Part shown: positions 9,695 to 22,254 of the stretch, in pieces
Layout: the number at the start of each line of letters is the position of its first letter
Position numbering within the stretch: the stretch's first letter is position 1
NCBI RefSeq assembly: GCF_937616625.2
Contig: NC_065572.1
Coordinates: 42,745,653 to 42,809,652, forward strand
Length of the DNA: 64,000 bases
Source: Mercurialis annua
Taxonomy: Eukaryota; Streptophyta; Magnoliopsida; Malpighiales; Euphorbiaceae
Reading direction: 5' to 3'
Notes under the pieces: model-generated
The model's input: only the letters and a program-made list of their open reading frames with translations
Databases searched by the model: none
Told to the model about the DNA's origin: nothing
Translations under genes and position numbers: made by a program

Positions 9695-12565
9695 TGTAAT
9701 ATCCCGTAAAATTTTACATTTTTTTTACATTTAAATTCCGACATTTTTTCCCGGTCGTTTTGAAGTAATCTCGATATTAGTGGCTTGGTTCGAGTTGTTT
9801 GGTTTGGGTGTGATTTATTGGTTTAACCAATTATATATTTAAATCAAAAAAAAAAAAATTGAATTCATTCATTCCCGTTCGGAAATTGGAATTCCCGAAC
9901 GGGAATCTCTTTTTTTGGGCCTGGTCTCGTTCGAGACCAGGCATTCCCGAACGGAAATCATGGCCTGAAAGGCCATTCCCGTTCGGGAATCACATCAGCC
10001 CATAGGACCCTTTCGTGTGGCCCTTTTCGACCTCGTTTACGGCCCGCTTCCACTCGTTATACCAGCTCGACTTCTAAACAGAAAATCTTCACCACTCATC
10101 ACTGAAACCCTAGCCGTTTTCCGCTTGTCATTTCGCTGAGTATCGAACCTGTTATCATCTTCCAAAGATCGCTGTTCGGTAAGTTTTCTGATTCTTATGA
10201 TTTCCAGATTTTGCTTATGAACGACATTACGTAATTTGGTTCGTTCTCTTTCGTTTCTAGATCGAAACTGATTCCGTTTGATCTCAGACGTTCTAGACTC
10301 ATATACCTTCGATTCCCCACCTCATTTTCGTTGAACGGTACGTGATCGACCTCGTTTCCATTCGCCGTACGGTTTCCGTTTTAAAGCTTTATATTTTCTG
10401 TTTTAGTTTTCTGGTTTCTGCCGTATGCTTTCTTCCTCTATTGGCTTTGTTTTTGATTCAAGATGTTCTTGTTATGGCTATATAACCATTGGGTATGATT
10501 AGGGATTAATAGTTAAAACCTTTGGAATGAGTTACACCATCGATCTTGCGTGATTGAATTTGGCCGATTATGAGTTTGTTACTGTTAACGTTTTTGAATT
10601 TTGGTGAGTGCTTAGGTTGAGTTTTTGGATTGATTTCATGCCATAGATTTGTGATGTAATTAGTTCATGAGGTCAAGACGTTTTTGGTTTGGGTTTCAAG
10701 TTCTGAAACTTGAGTTAGGGGCATGAATGGAGGTGTGGGGCGGGAATGGTGTTGTTTGAAATGAAAGAGGTGGTGAATAGGTTATTTTAATCACTAGATT
10801 ATTTCCCTTTAATACAAATGATCCCTTAAGTTAATTACAATCTTTGAGATATGGATTTCGATTTGAATTATAAATAAATATCGTAAACGCTAGAATTTAT
10901 AATTAAGTTAATATAATTACTCGGGTAATTATATTTGCCTACAAATGTCGTTTTGTCAAAAGTTGGCTAAATTACAATTTAGTCCCTGGACTTATTTTTA
11001 TAACTCAATTAAGTGGATTTGTGATAAGTAAATTTATATTTTGTATTAATTATAAATAAAAGCAATTAATTTGATTTTTGGAAATCAAATTGGCTAAAGT
11101 ACAATTTGGTCCCTAATTGGTTAAAGTGCAAATTGGCCCCTGAACTTTTATTTGACTTATTTAACTAAGTTTTTGGGGTTGTAACTTGGGTTACTTTGAA
11201 TTGAAGTTATTGAGTTCCGCTTTTAAAATGGTTTATTATTTTATGGAATTATTTTATAAATATAAACTCGGGTTTATATTTGATAAACGTTTTGAGTCGG
11301 ATTAGACTTGGGTCATCCGACAAGTGAAGTTAGCTTGGCAGTTAGTGATAACTCGGCTAACCCACTATTTGGAAATTATTTATTATTTAAAGTTATTAAA
11401 TAATATTTATAAATTGGATTTTAAGCGGGAACTCAATAGACTTATATTAATTGGGCTTTATTACCTTTTGGATATATTTGTGTTACTTTGGATTGTTTAT
11501 TACTACGTGTTAATTGTGCTAGTCTTATGTGGTGTCTAGTACTCTCTAGAGTTAGGGTCTGATTTTAATAATTATTTTATTGTCTAGACTCGTCTACTGT
11601 GCGTGCTTCAGAGGCGAATCAGAGTTAGTTGCTTGCCGGTATTTCACGTGGATTAGCAAGCAGTGAGTTTGTATTTACTATTTACCGCTTTATTAAGTAA
11701 ATTGATATTTTAATATTAAATATATATACTGTACGTATATTTCGAACTGTTTTTATATTATGGCTCTTAGTTGGAACATGCTACCTAATGGGCATCATTA
11801 GGACTGCGTGCGCACCGGTATTGATCTGGGTAAGGTATATATGGAAATGTGGTAACTCGGTGTGAGCATAGCTCTCGGGACCAGGTAGAGTAACTCGGTG
11901 TAGCTCAGCTCTCGGGACTCTGGTATAAGTGTGGTCAGTGGTAACTCGGTGTAGCTCAGCTCTCGGGACCAGACCTATTGGATTATGATTATTATTTAGA
12001 ATTGTGGATTAGGGTTCCAACTATTATCTGTAATATCGTTATTAAATGTTTTAAACGTTTTAATGGTTTTCCACTTAATAAATGTAAATAGTGGTATGAA
12101 CTCATCTCAGTATATCTGACCCCGTTGTTTTCCCAATTTTTCCCAGGGTTATGATCTGAGAGAGTCTGGTGATCTCCGCATTTACTTTTCCTTGGAGGTT
12201 CCATTTATTTTGATAAACTGTCAAACTATTTTATTTCTTAGACCGCAGTAGTTGACTAGACGTCTTTATTACTGTTATAGTTGTTTGTCGGATTGGTCTG
12301 ACTGGTTATATTGCTCTGGCATGTTATGTATTTATTTCGGATTATTTATGTTATACCTATTTTAGACCCAAAATTGAATAAGCATGTTATATTAACTGTT
12401 GATTATTATAACTGCTAGTTTAGGCTGAAGTCTCGGTTGCCCCCGAGCATTGGTTTTCTGCAGGTTTATGTGTTTATGAATTAAATGAAAGGCTAGCTAC
12501 GGGTTTCGGTACTACATTACCCATACCCTAGCGCCGGTCGCGATTCATGAAAATGGGTCGTGACA
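9695..12565 (+). repeat. 3' LTR of element 1
   Basis: A 2871-bp copy of 1451-4320. Differences seen by eye are a shorter poly(A) run, ATTCCC for ATTTCC in one palindrome, GAAAGGCC for GAGGCC, one extra G near 10740, and single-base changes matching 2034, 2099, 3354, 3356, 3821 and 3945. That is about 0.25% substitution. The palindrome cluster, telo-box (10105-10113), splice donor (GT at 10179), triple repeat and hairpin are all present. It ends in CA followed by the TAAGT duplication. Confidence 0.97.
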
Positions 12566-12570
12566 TAAGT
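12566..12570. repeat. Target site duplication of element 1, right copy
   Basis: TAAGT, identical to 1446-1450, followed at once by the satellite (CAAACGTTTAC). Confidence 0.97.
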
Positions 12571-15500
12571 CAAACGTTTACAAACGTTACAAAACAAATC
12601 CAAACGTTTCATCTTTTTAGCGATTTAAGCCAAAGGTTTACAAACGGTACGAAAAAATCCAAACGTTTCACCTTTTCAGCGATTTAAGTTAAAAGTTTAT
12701 AAACGCTACAAAACAAATCCAAACGTTTCACCTTTTTTGCAATTTATGCCAAACGTTACGAAACAAAACCAAGTGTTTCACCCTTTTTAGAGAATTAAGC
12801 CAAAAGTTTAAGCCAAACGTTTATAAATGGTACGAAACAAATCCAAACGTTTCACCTTTTCAGCGATTTAAGCCAAACGCTTACCTATGTTACAAAACAA
12901 AACCAAATGCTTTACAATTTTAGCGATTTAAGCCAATTGTTTAAAACGTTACGAAAAAAATCAAAACGTTTCACCTTTTTAGTGATTTAGGCCAAACGTT
13001 TACAAACGATAAAAAACAAATCCAAATGTTTCCCCTTTTTAGCGATTTAAGCCAAACATTTACAAACGTTACAACATAATTTCAAACTTTTTCACCTTTT
13101 GAGGGATTTAAGCCAAACGTTTACAAACGTTACGAAACAAAACCAAACGTTTAAAACGTTACGAAACATATCCAAACGTTTCATATTTTTAGCGATTTTA
13201 GCCAAACGTTTACAAACATTACGAAACAAAACCAATCGTTTCATCTTTATAGAAATTTAAGCCAAACAATTACAAACGTTATGAAGCAAATCCAAACGTT
13301 TCCCCTTTTAAGCGATTTAAGCCAAACATTTACAAACATTACGAAACAAATCCAAATGTTTCACCTTTTTAGAGATTTAAGACAAACGTTTAAAAACGAT
13401 ACGAAACAAATCTAAACGTTTCACCTTTTAAGCTATTTAAGCCAAACGCTTACCTACATTACGAAACAAAACCAAATGTTTTCCCATTTTAGCGATTTAA
13501 GCCAAATGTTTACAAACATTATGAAACAAATCCAAACGTTTCGCCTTTTTAAAGATTTAAGCCAAACATATACCGACGTTACGAAACAAAACCAAACGTT
13601 TAAAATGTTACAAAACAAATCCAAACATTTCACATTTTTAGCGATTTAAGCCAAACCTTTACGAACGTTACGAATCAAAACCAAGCATTTCACCTTTTTA
13701 GTAATTTAAGCCAAACGTTTACAAACACTACAAAACAAATCCAAGCATTTCAACTCTTTAGCAATTTAAGCCAGACGTTTACAAATGTTACGAAACAAAT
13801 CCAAATGTTTCCTCTTTTTTTGCGATTTCTCTTCTTAAGCGTTTCACCTTTTTAGCGATTTAAGCCAAAGGTTAACAAACTGTACGAAACAAATCCAAAC
13901 GTTTCACTTTTTGAGCGATTTTAGCCAAATGATTATAAACGCTACGAAACAAATTTAAACCTTTCACCTTTTTAGCAATTTGAGTCAAAGGTTTATATAA
14001 GTTACGAAACAAATCCAAGTGTTTCTCCTTTTAAGCAATTTAAGCCAAATGTATACAAACGTTACGAAACAAATTAAAGCGTTTCCCCTTTTTAGCAATT
14101 TAAGCCAAACGTTTACAAAGGTTACGAAGAAAATCCAAACGTTTCCCCTTTTTAGTGATTTAAGCCAAACGTTTACAAACGATACGAAACAAATCCAAAC
14201 GTTTCACCTTTTTAGCGATATAAGCAACACGTTTACAAATGTTACGAAACGAATCCAAACGTTTCACCTTTTCAGCGATTTATGCCAAACGTTTACAAAC
14301 GTTACGAAATAAAACCAAACGTTTAAAACGTTACGAAACAAATCCAAACGTTTCACACTTTTAGCAATTTAAACCAAACATTTACAAACATTACGAAACA
14401 AAACCAATCGTTTCATCTTTTTAGCAATTTAAGCCAAACGTTTACAAACGTTACGAAACAAAACCAAACGTTTCACCTTTTTAGCAATTTTAGCCAAACG
14501 TTACGAAACAAATCCAAGTGTTTCAACTTTTTCCCAATTCAAGCCAATCATTTACAACCGTTACGAAACAAAACCAAACGTTTCACCTTTTTTAGCAATT
14601 TTAGCCAAACTTTTACAAACGTTACGAAACAAATCCAAGTGTTTCACCTTTTTAGCAATTTAAGCCAAATATTTGTTTACAACGTTACGAAACAAAACCA
14701 AATGTTTCCCCTTTTTAGCAATTTAAGCCAATCGTTTACAAACGTTACGAAACAAATCCAAGCATTTCACCTTTTTAGCAATTTAAGCCAATCGTTTACA
14801 ACCGTTACAAAACAAAACCAAACGTTTCACCTTTTTAGCAATATTAGCCAAACGTTTACAAACGTTACGAAACAAATCCAATTGTTTCACCTTTTTAGCA
14901 ATTTAATCCATATATTTGTTTACAACCGTTACAAAACAAATCCAAATGTTTCAGCTTTTTAGCGATTTAAGCCAAACATTTACAAACGTTACGAAATAAA
15001 TCCATATGTTTCACCTTATTAGCAATTTAAGCCAGACGTTTACAAATGCTACGAAACAAATCCAAACGTTTAAAACGTTACGAAACAAACAATACGAAAC
15101 ATATCTAAACGTTTACAAACGTTACGAAACAAAACCAAACGTTTCACCTTTTTAGTGATTTTAAGACAAACGTTTACAAACGTTACGAAATAAAACAAAA
15201 TGTTTCACCTTTTTAGCGATTTAAGCCATACGGTTACAAACGTTACGAAACAAATCCAAACGTTTCACTTTTTTAGCGAGTTAAGCCAAAGGTTTACAAA
15301 CGTTACGAAAGAAATCGAAACGTTTCACATTTTTAGCAATTTAAGCAAAACGTTTACAAACGTTACGAAACAAAACCAAACGTTTCACCTTTTTAGAGAT
15401 TTACGCCAAACGTTTACAAACGTTACGAAACAAAACTAAACGTTTAAAATGTTACGAAACAAATCCAAACGTTTTATATTTTTAGCGATTTATGCCAAAC

Positions 15501-18500
15501 CTTTACTAATGTTGCGAAACAAAACCAAGAGTTTCACCTTTTTAGTAATTTAAGCCAAATATTAACAAACGTTAGGAATCAACTCCAAGAGTTTCACCTT
15601 TTTAGCAATTTAAACGAAACGTTTACAAATGTTCCGAAACAAATCCAAACGTTTCCCCTTTTTAGCAATTTAAGCCAAACGTTTACAAACATTACGAAAA
15701 GAATCCAAGCGTTTCAAATTTTTAGCAATTTAAACCAAACATTTACAAAAGTTAGGAAACAAATCCAAACGTTTCACCTTTTTAGTGATTTAAGCTGAAC
15801 GCTTACAAACGTTACAAAGCAAAAACAAACATTTCACCTTTTTAGCAATTTAAGCCAAACATTTACAAACGTTAAGAAACAAATCCAAATATTTTCCCAG
15901 TTTAGCGATTTATGCCAAACGTTAAAAATGTTACGAAACAAATCCAAACATTTCACCTTTTTAACAATTTATGCCAAACGTTTACAAACGTTACGAAACA
16001 AATCCAAACGTTTCACCTATTTAGCGATTGAAGCCAAACATTTACAAACGTTACGAAACAAATCCATACATTTAACACTTTTAGCGATATAAACCAAACG
16101 TTTACAAACGTTACGAAACAAATCTAAATGTTTCACCTTTCTAGTATTTTAAGCCAAACGTTTAAAAACGTTACAAAACAAATCCAAGCGTTCCACCTTT
16201 TTAGAAATTTAAGGCAAACGTTGACAAACGTTACGAAACAAATCCAAGCGTTTTACCTTTTTTAGCAATTTAAGCCAAACATTTACAAACGCTAAGAAAC
16301 AAATCCAAATGTTTCACCTTTTTAGCGATTTAAGCCAAACGTTTACAAAAGCTACGAAACAAATCCAAACGTTTCACATTTTTAGCGATTTAAGCCAAAC
16401 ATTTACAAACGTTGCAAAAAAAATCCAAATGTTTCACCTTTTTATCGATTTAAGCCAAATGTTTACAAACGTTACGAAACAAATCAAAATGTTTCACCTT
16501 TTTAGCTATTTAATCAAAATGTTTACAAATATTACGAAACAAATCCAAACATTTCGCCTTTTTAGCAATTTAAGCCAAACATTTACAAACGTTACAAAAC
16601 AAATCCAAACGTGTCACGGTTTTAGATATTTAAGCGAAACATTTACCTACGTTACGAAAGAAAACCAAACGTTTAAAACGTTACAAAACAAATTCAAACG
16701 TTTCACATTTTTAGCGATTTATGCTAAACCTTTACAAACGTTACAAAACAAAACCAAGCGTTTAACCTTTTTAGAAATTTAAGCCAAACGTTTGCGAAAA
16801 ATACGACACAAATCCAAGCGTTTCATCTTTTTAGCAATTTAAGCCAGACGTTTACAAACGTTACGAAACAAATCCAAACGTTTCCTCTTTTTAGTGATTT
16901 AAGCCACACGTTTAAAACATTAAGAAATAAATCCAAACGTTTCACCTTTTAAGCGATTTATGCCAAATGTTACGAAACAAATCCAAACATTTTGCCTTTT
17001 TAGCGATTTTAGCCAAACATTTAAAAATTTTACAAAACAAATCCAAACACTTCACCTTATGTTTCACCTTTTTATCAATGTAAGCCAAACGTTTACAAAC
17101 TTTACGAAACAAATCCAAGCGTTTCACATTTTTTGCAATTTAAGCCAAACGTTAACAAACGTTGTGAAAAAAATCCAAATGTTTCCCCTTTTTAGCGATT
17201 TAAGCCAAACGTTTACAAACGTTAAGAACAAAAATCCAAAGGTTTCACTTTTTTTAGCAATTTAAGCAATTTAAGCCAAAAGTTTACAAACGTTACGAAA
17301 AAAATCCAAGCGTTTCACCTTTTTAGAAATTTAAGCCAATCGTTTACAAACGTTACGAAATAAATTCAAACTTTTAACCTTTTTAGCAATTTTAGCTAAA
17401 CGTTTACAAATGTTACGAAACAAATTCAAACGTTTCCCCATTTTAGCGATTTAAGCAAAACGTTTAAAACGTTACGAAACAAATTCAAAAATTTCACCTT
17501 TTTAGCTATTTAAGCCAAACGTTTACAAATGTTACGAAACAATTCCAAAAGTTTCACCTATTTAGCGATTGAAGTCAAATGTTTACAAATATTACGAAAC
17601 AAATCCAGACGTTTACCATTTTAGCAATTTAAGCCAAACGTTTACAATCGTTATAAAACAAAACCAATCGTTTCACCTTTTTAGCAATTTAAGACAAACG
17701 TTTACAAATGTTACGAAACAAATCCAAGCGTTTCCATCTCTTTAGCAATTAAGTCAAACGTTTACGAACGTTACGAAACAAATCCAAACGTTTCATCTTT
17801 TTAGCGATTTAAGCCAAAGGTTTACAAATGGTACGAAAAAAATCCAAACGTTTCACCTTTTGAGCGATTTAAGTTAAACATTTATAAACGCTACAAAACA
17901 AATCCAAACGTTTCCCCTTTTTAGCAATTTATGCCAAACGTTACGAAACAAAACCAAGTGTTTCACCCTTTTTAGAGATTTAAGCCAAACGTTTAAGCCA
18001 AACGTTTATAAATGGTACGAAACAAATCCAAACGTTTCACCTTTTCAACGATTTAAGCCAAACGCTTACCTACGTTACAAAACAAAACCAAATGCTTTAC
18101 AATTTTAGCGATTTAAGCCAAATGTTTAAAACGTTACGAAAAAATCCAGACGTTTCACCTTTTTAGTGATTTAAGCCAAACGTTTACAAACGATAAAAAA
18201 CAAATCCAAATGTTTCCCCTTTTTAGCGATTTAAGCCAAACATTTACAAACGTTACGAAATAATTCCAAACTTTTTCAACTTTTGAGCGATTTAAGCCAA
18301 ACGTTTACAAACGTTATGAAACAAATCCAAATGTTTCACCTTTTCAACGATTTAAGCCAAATGATTACAAACGTTACGAAACAAATCCAAACGTTTCACC
18401 TTTTTAGCGATATAAGCCAAATGTTTACAAACATTACGAAACAAAACCAAACGTTTAAAACGTTACGAAACAAATCCAAACGTTTTATATTTTTATCGAT

Positions 18501-21500
18501 TTTAGCCAAACGTTTACAAACATTACGAAACAAAACCAATCGTTTCATCTTTTTAGTAATTTAAGCCAAACGTTTACAAACATTACAAAACAAATCCAAG
18601 CGTTTCAACTCTTTGGCAATTTAAGCCAGACGTTTAAAAATGTTACGAAACAAATCCAAACGTTTCCTCTTTTTTTGCGATTTCGCCTCTTAAGCGTTTC
18701 ACCTTTTTAGTGATTTAAGCAAAAGGTTTACAAACTGTACGAAACAAATCCAAACGTTTCACTTTTTGAGCAATTTAAGCCAAATGTTTATAAACGCTAC
18801 GAAACAAATCCAAACGTTTCATCTTTTTAGCAATTTGAGTCAAACGTTTATAAAAGTTACGAAACAAATCCAAGTGTTTATCCTTTTAAGCAATTGAAGC
18901 CAAATGTATACAAACGTTATGAAACAAATGAAAGAGTTTCACCATTTTAGCAATTTAAGCCAAACGTTTACAAAGGTTACGAAGAAAATCTAAACGTTTC
19001 CCCTTTTTAGTGATTTAAGCCAGACGTTTACAAACGATACGAAACGAATCCAAACGTTTCACCTTTTTACCGATTTAAGAAACACGTTTACAAACGTTAC
19101 GAAACAAATCCAAACGTTTCACCTTTTCAGCGATTTAAGCCAAACGTTTACAAACATTACGAAATAAAACCAAACGTTTAAAACGTTACGAAACAGATTC
19201 AAACGTTTCACACTTTTAGCAATTTAAACCAAACGTTTACAAACATTACGAAACAAAACCAATCGTTTCATCTTTTTAGCAATTTAAGCCAAACATTTAC
19301 AAACCTTATGAAACAAATCCAAACGTTTCAACTTTTTAGCGAATTGAGCCAAACATTTACAAACGTTACGAAATAAATCCAAACGTTTCATCTTTTTAGC
19401 GATATAAGCCAAATGTTTATAAGCGGTACGATATAAATCCAAACGTTTCACCTTTTGAGCGATTTAAGTCAAACGATTATAAATGTTACGAAACAAATCC
19501 ACATGTTTTGCCTATTTAGAAAATTAAGCCAAACATTTACAAACGATACGAAACAAATCCAAACGTTTCCCCTTTTTAGCAATTTAAGCCAAACGTTTAC
19601 AAACGTTACTAAAAAAATCCAAACTTTTCACCTTTTTAGCGATTCACGCCAAATGTTTATAAACGATATGAAGCAAATCCAAACGTTTCAGGGTTTAGCG
19701 ATTTAAGCCAAACATTTACAAAACGTTACGAAACAATTCCAAATGTTTCACCTTTTTAGCGATTTAAGCTAAATGTTTGCAAACGTTACGAAACAAATCC
19801 AAACGTATCCCATTTTTAGCAATTTAAGCCAAACGTTTATAAACGGTACGAAACAAATCGAAACGTTTTTAGCAATGTAAGCCACACATTTACAAACGTT
19901 TCACCTTTTTAGCGATTGAAGCCAAACGTTTACAAACATTATGAAATAAATCCAAACGTTTCCCATTTTTAGCAATTTAAGCCAAACGTTTACAAACGTT
20001 ACGAAACAAAACAAAGCGTTTCACCTTTTCAGCATTTTAAGCAAAACGTTTACAAACATTACGAAACAAATCCAAGCGTTTCCCGTTTTTAGCAATTTAG
20101 ACCAAACGTTTACTAACGTTACGAAACAAATCTAAACGTTTCACCTTTTTAGCGAATTAAGCCAAACTTTTACAAACATTACGAAACAAATCGAAAGGTT
20201 TCAACTTTTTAGCGATTTAAGCTAAATGTTTGCAAACGTTACGAAAAAAATCCAAACGTTTCCCCATTTTAGCAATTTAAGCTAAACGTTTACAAACGTT
20301 ACGAAACAAATGAAATAGTTTCACCTTTTTAGCAATTTAAGCCAAACGTTTACAAAGGTTACGAAGAAAATCCAAACGTTTCCCCTTTTTAGTGATTTAA
20401 GCCAAACGTTTACAAACGATACGAAATGAATCCAAACGTTTCAGCTTTTTACCGATTTATGAAACACGTTTACAAACGTTACGAAACAAATCCAAACTTT
20501 TCACCTTTTCAGCGATTTAAGCCAAACGTTTACAAACGTTACGAAATAAAACCAAACGTTTAAAACGTTACGAAACAAATCCAAACGTTTCACACTTTTA
20601 GCAATTTAAACCAAACGTTTAACAACATTATGAAACAAATCCAAACATTTCAACTTTTTAGCGAATTGAGCCAAACATTTACAAACGTTACGAAATAAAT
20701 CCAGACGTTTCATCTTTTTAGCAATTTAAGCCAAATGTTTATAAGCGGTACGATACAAATTCAAACGTTTCACCTTTTGAGCGATTTAAGTCAAACGATT
20801 ATAAACGTTACGAAACAAATCCACATGTTTTGCCTTTTTAGCAAATTAAGCCAAACGTTTACAAACGATACGAAACAAATCCAAACGTTTCCCCTTTTTA
20901 GCAATTTAAGCCAAAAGTTTACAAACGTTACTAAACAAATCCAAACTTTTCACCTTTTTAGCGATTCAAGCTAAATGTTTATAAACGATACGAAACAAAT
21001 CCAAACGTTTCAGCGTTTTAGCGATTTAAGCCAAACATTTACAAACGTTACGAAACAATTCCAAACGTTTCACCTTTGTAGCGATTTAAGCTAAATGTTT
21101 GCAAACGTTGCGAAACAAATCCAAAGGTTTCACATTTTTAGCAATATAAGCGAAATGTTTATAAACGGTACGAAACAAATCCAAATGCTTTTAGCAATGT
21201 AAGCCACACATTTACAAACGTTTCACCTTTTTAGCTATTGAAGCCAAACGTTTACAAACATTATGAAACAAATCCAAACGTTTCCCATTTTTAGCAATTT
21301 AAGCCAAATGTTTACAAACTTTACGAAACAAAACCAAGCGTTTCACCTTTTCAGCAATTTAAGCAAAACGTTTACAAACATTGCGAAACAAATTCAAGCG
21401 TTTCACGTTTTTAACAATTTAGGCCAAACGTTTACAAACGTTACGAAACAAATCCAAACGTTTCACCTTTTTAGCAAATTAAGCCAAACTTTTACCAACA

Positions 21501-22182
21501 TTACGAAACAAATCCAAAGGTATCAAATTTTTAGCGATTTAAGCTAAATGTTTGCAAACGTTACGAAAAAAATCCAAACGTTTCCCCATTTTAGCAATTT
21601 AAGCTAAACGTTTACAAACGTTACGAAACAAATCCAAGCGATTCACCTTTTTAGAAATTTAGGGCAAAGGTTTACAAACGTTACGAAACAAATCCAACAA
21701 TTTAACATTTTTTGCGATTTAAGCCAAATGTTTACAAACTTTACGAAACAAATCCAAACGTTTCACTTTTTTAGCGATTTAAACCAAACGTTTACAAACA
21801 TTACGAAACAATTCCAAAGGTTTCCCATTTTTATCGATTCAAACAAAACGTTTATAAAAGTTACGAAACAAAACCAAAGGTTAACTAATGTTACGAAACA
21901 AATCCAAATGTTTCACGTTTTTAGCAATTTAAGCCAAACGTTTACAAACGTTACGAAACAAATCCAAACGTTTCCCCTTTTTAGCAATTTAAGCCAAACG
22001 TTTACAAACGTTACGAAAGAAATCCAAACTTTTGACCTTTTTAGCAATTTAAGCCAAACGTTTACAAACGTTACGAAACAAATCCAAACGTTTCACCTTT
22101 TTAGCGATTTAAGCCAAACATTTATAAATGTTACGAAACTAATCCAAACATTTAAAAATGTGACGAAACAAAACCAAACGTT

Positions 22183-22201
22183 TGGCTAAAAAGGTGAAAC
22201 G
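22183..22201 (-). other. Micro-inverted satellite fragment
   Basis: GGCTAAAAAGGTGAAACGT is the reverse complement of the satellite stretch around CACCTTTTTAG, with the GATTTAA part missing, embedded in plus-oriented monomers. The same inverted fragment occurs near 27453, 31007, 34561 and 46609, so it arose once and was carried along by block duplication. Confidence 0.85.
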
Positions 22202-22254
22202 TTACGAAACAAATCCAAGCGTTTCACTTTTTTAGCAATTTAAGCCAAAAGTTG

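Larger units (their letters stand above)
1451..12565 (+). mobile_element. Element 1: complete Tekay/Del-type Ty3/gypsy chromovirus
   Basis: An 11.1-kb LTR retrotransposon in the order 5' LTR, primer site, gag, protease, RT, RNase H, integrase, chromodomain, polypurine tract, 3' LTR. The clade call rests on integrase preceded by RT/RNase H (Ty3 order), a C-terminal chromodomain, very long LTRs and a tRNA-iMet primer site. The two LTRs differ by only about seven substitutions and three small indels by eye, so insertion is recent. The polyprotein is nevertheless interrupted by an in-frame TAG, a 1-nt deletion, a 54-nt deletion and a late TGA. This copy cannot be autonomous and was probably moved in trans, or died soon after insertion. 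Confidence 0.96.
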
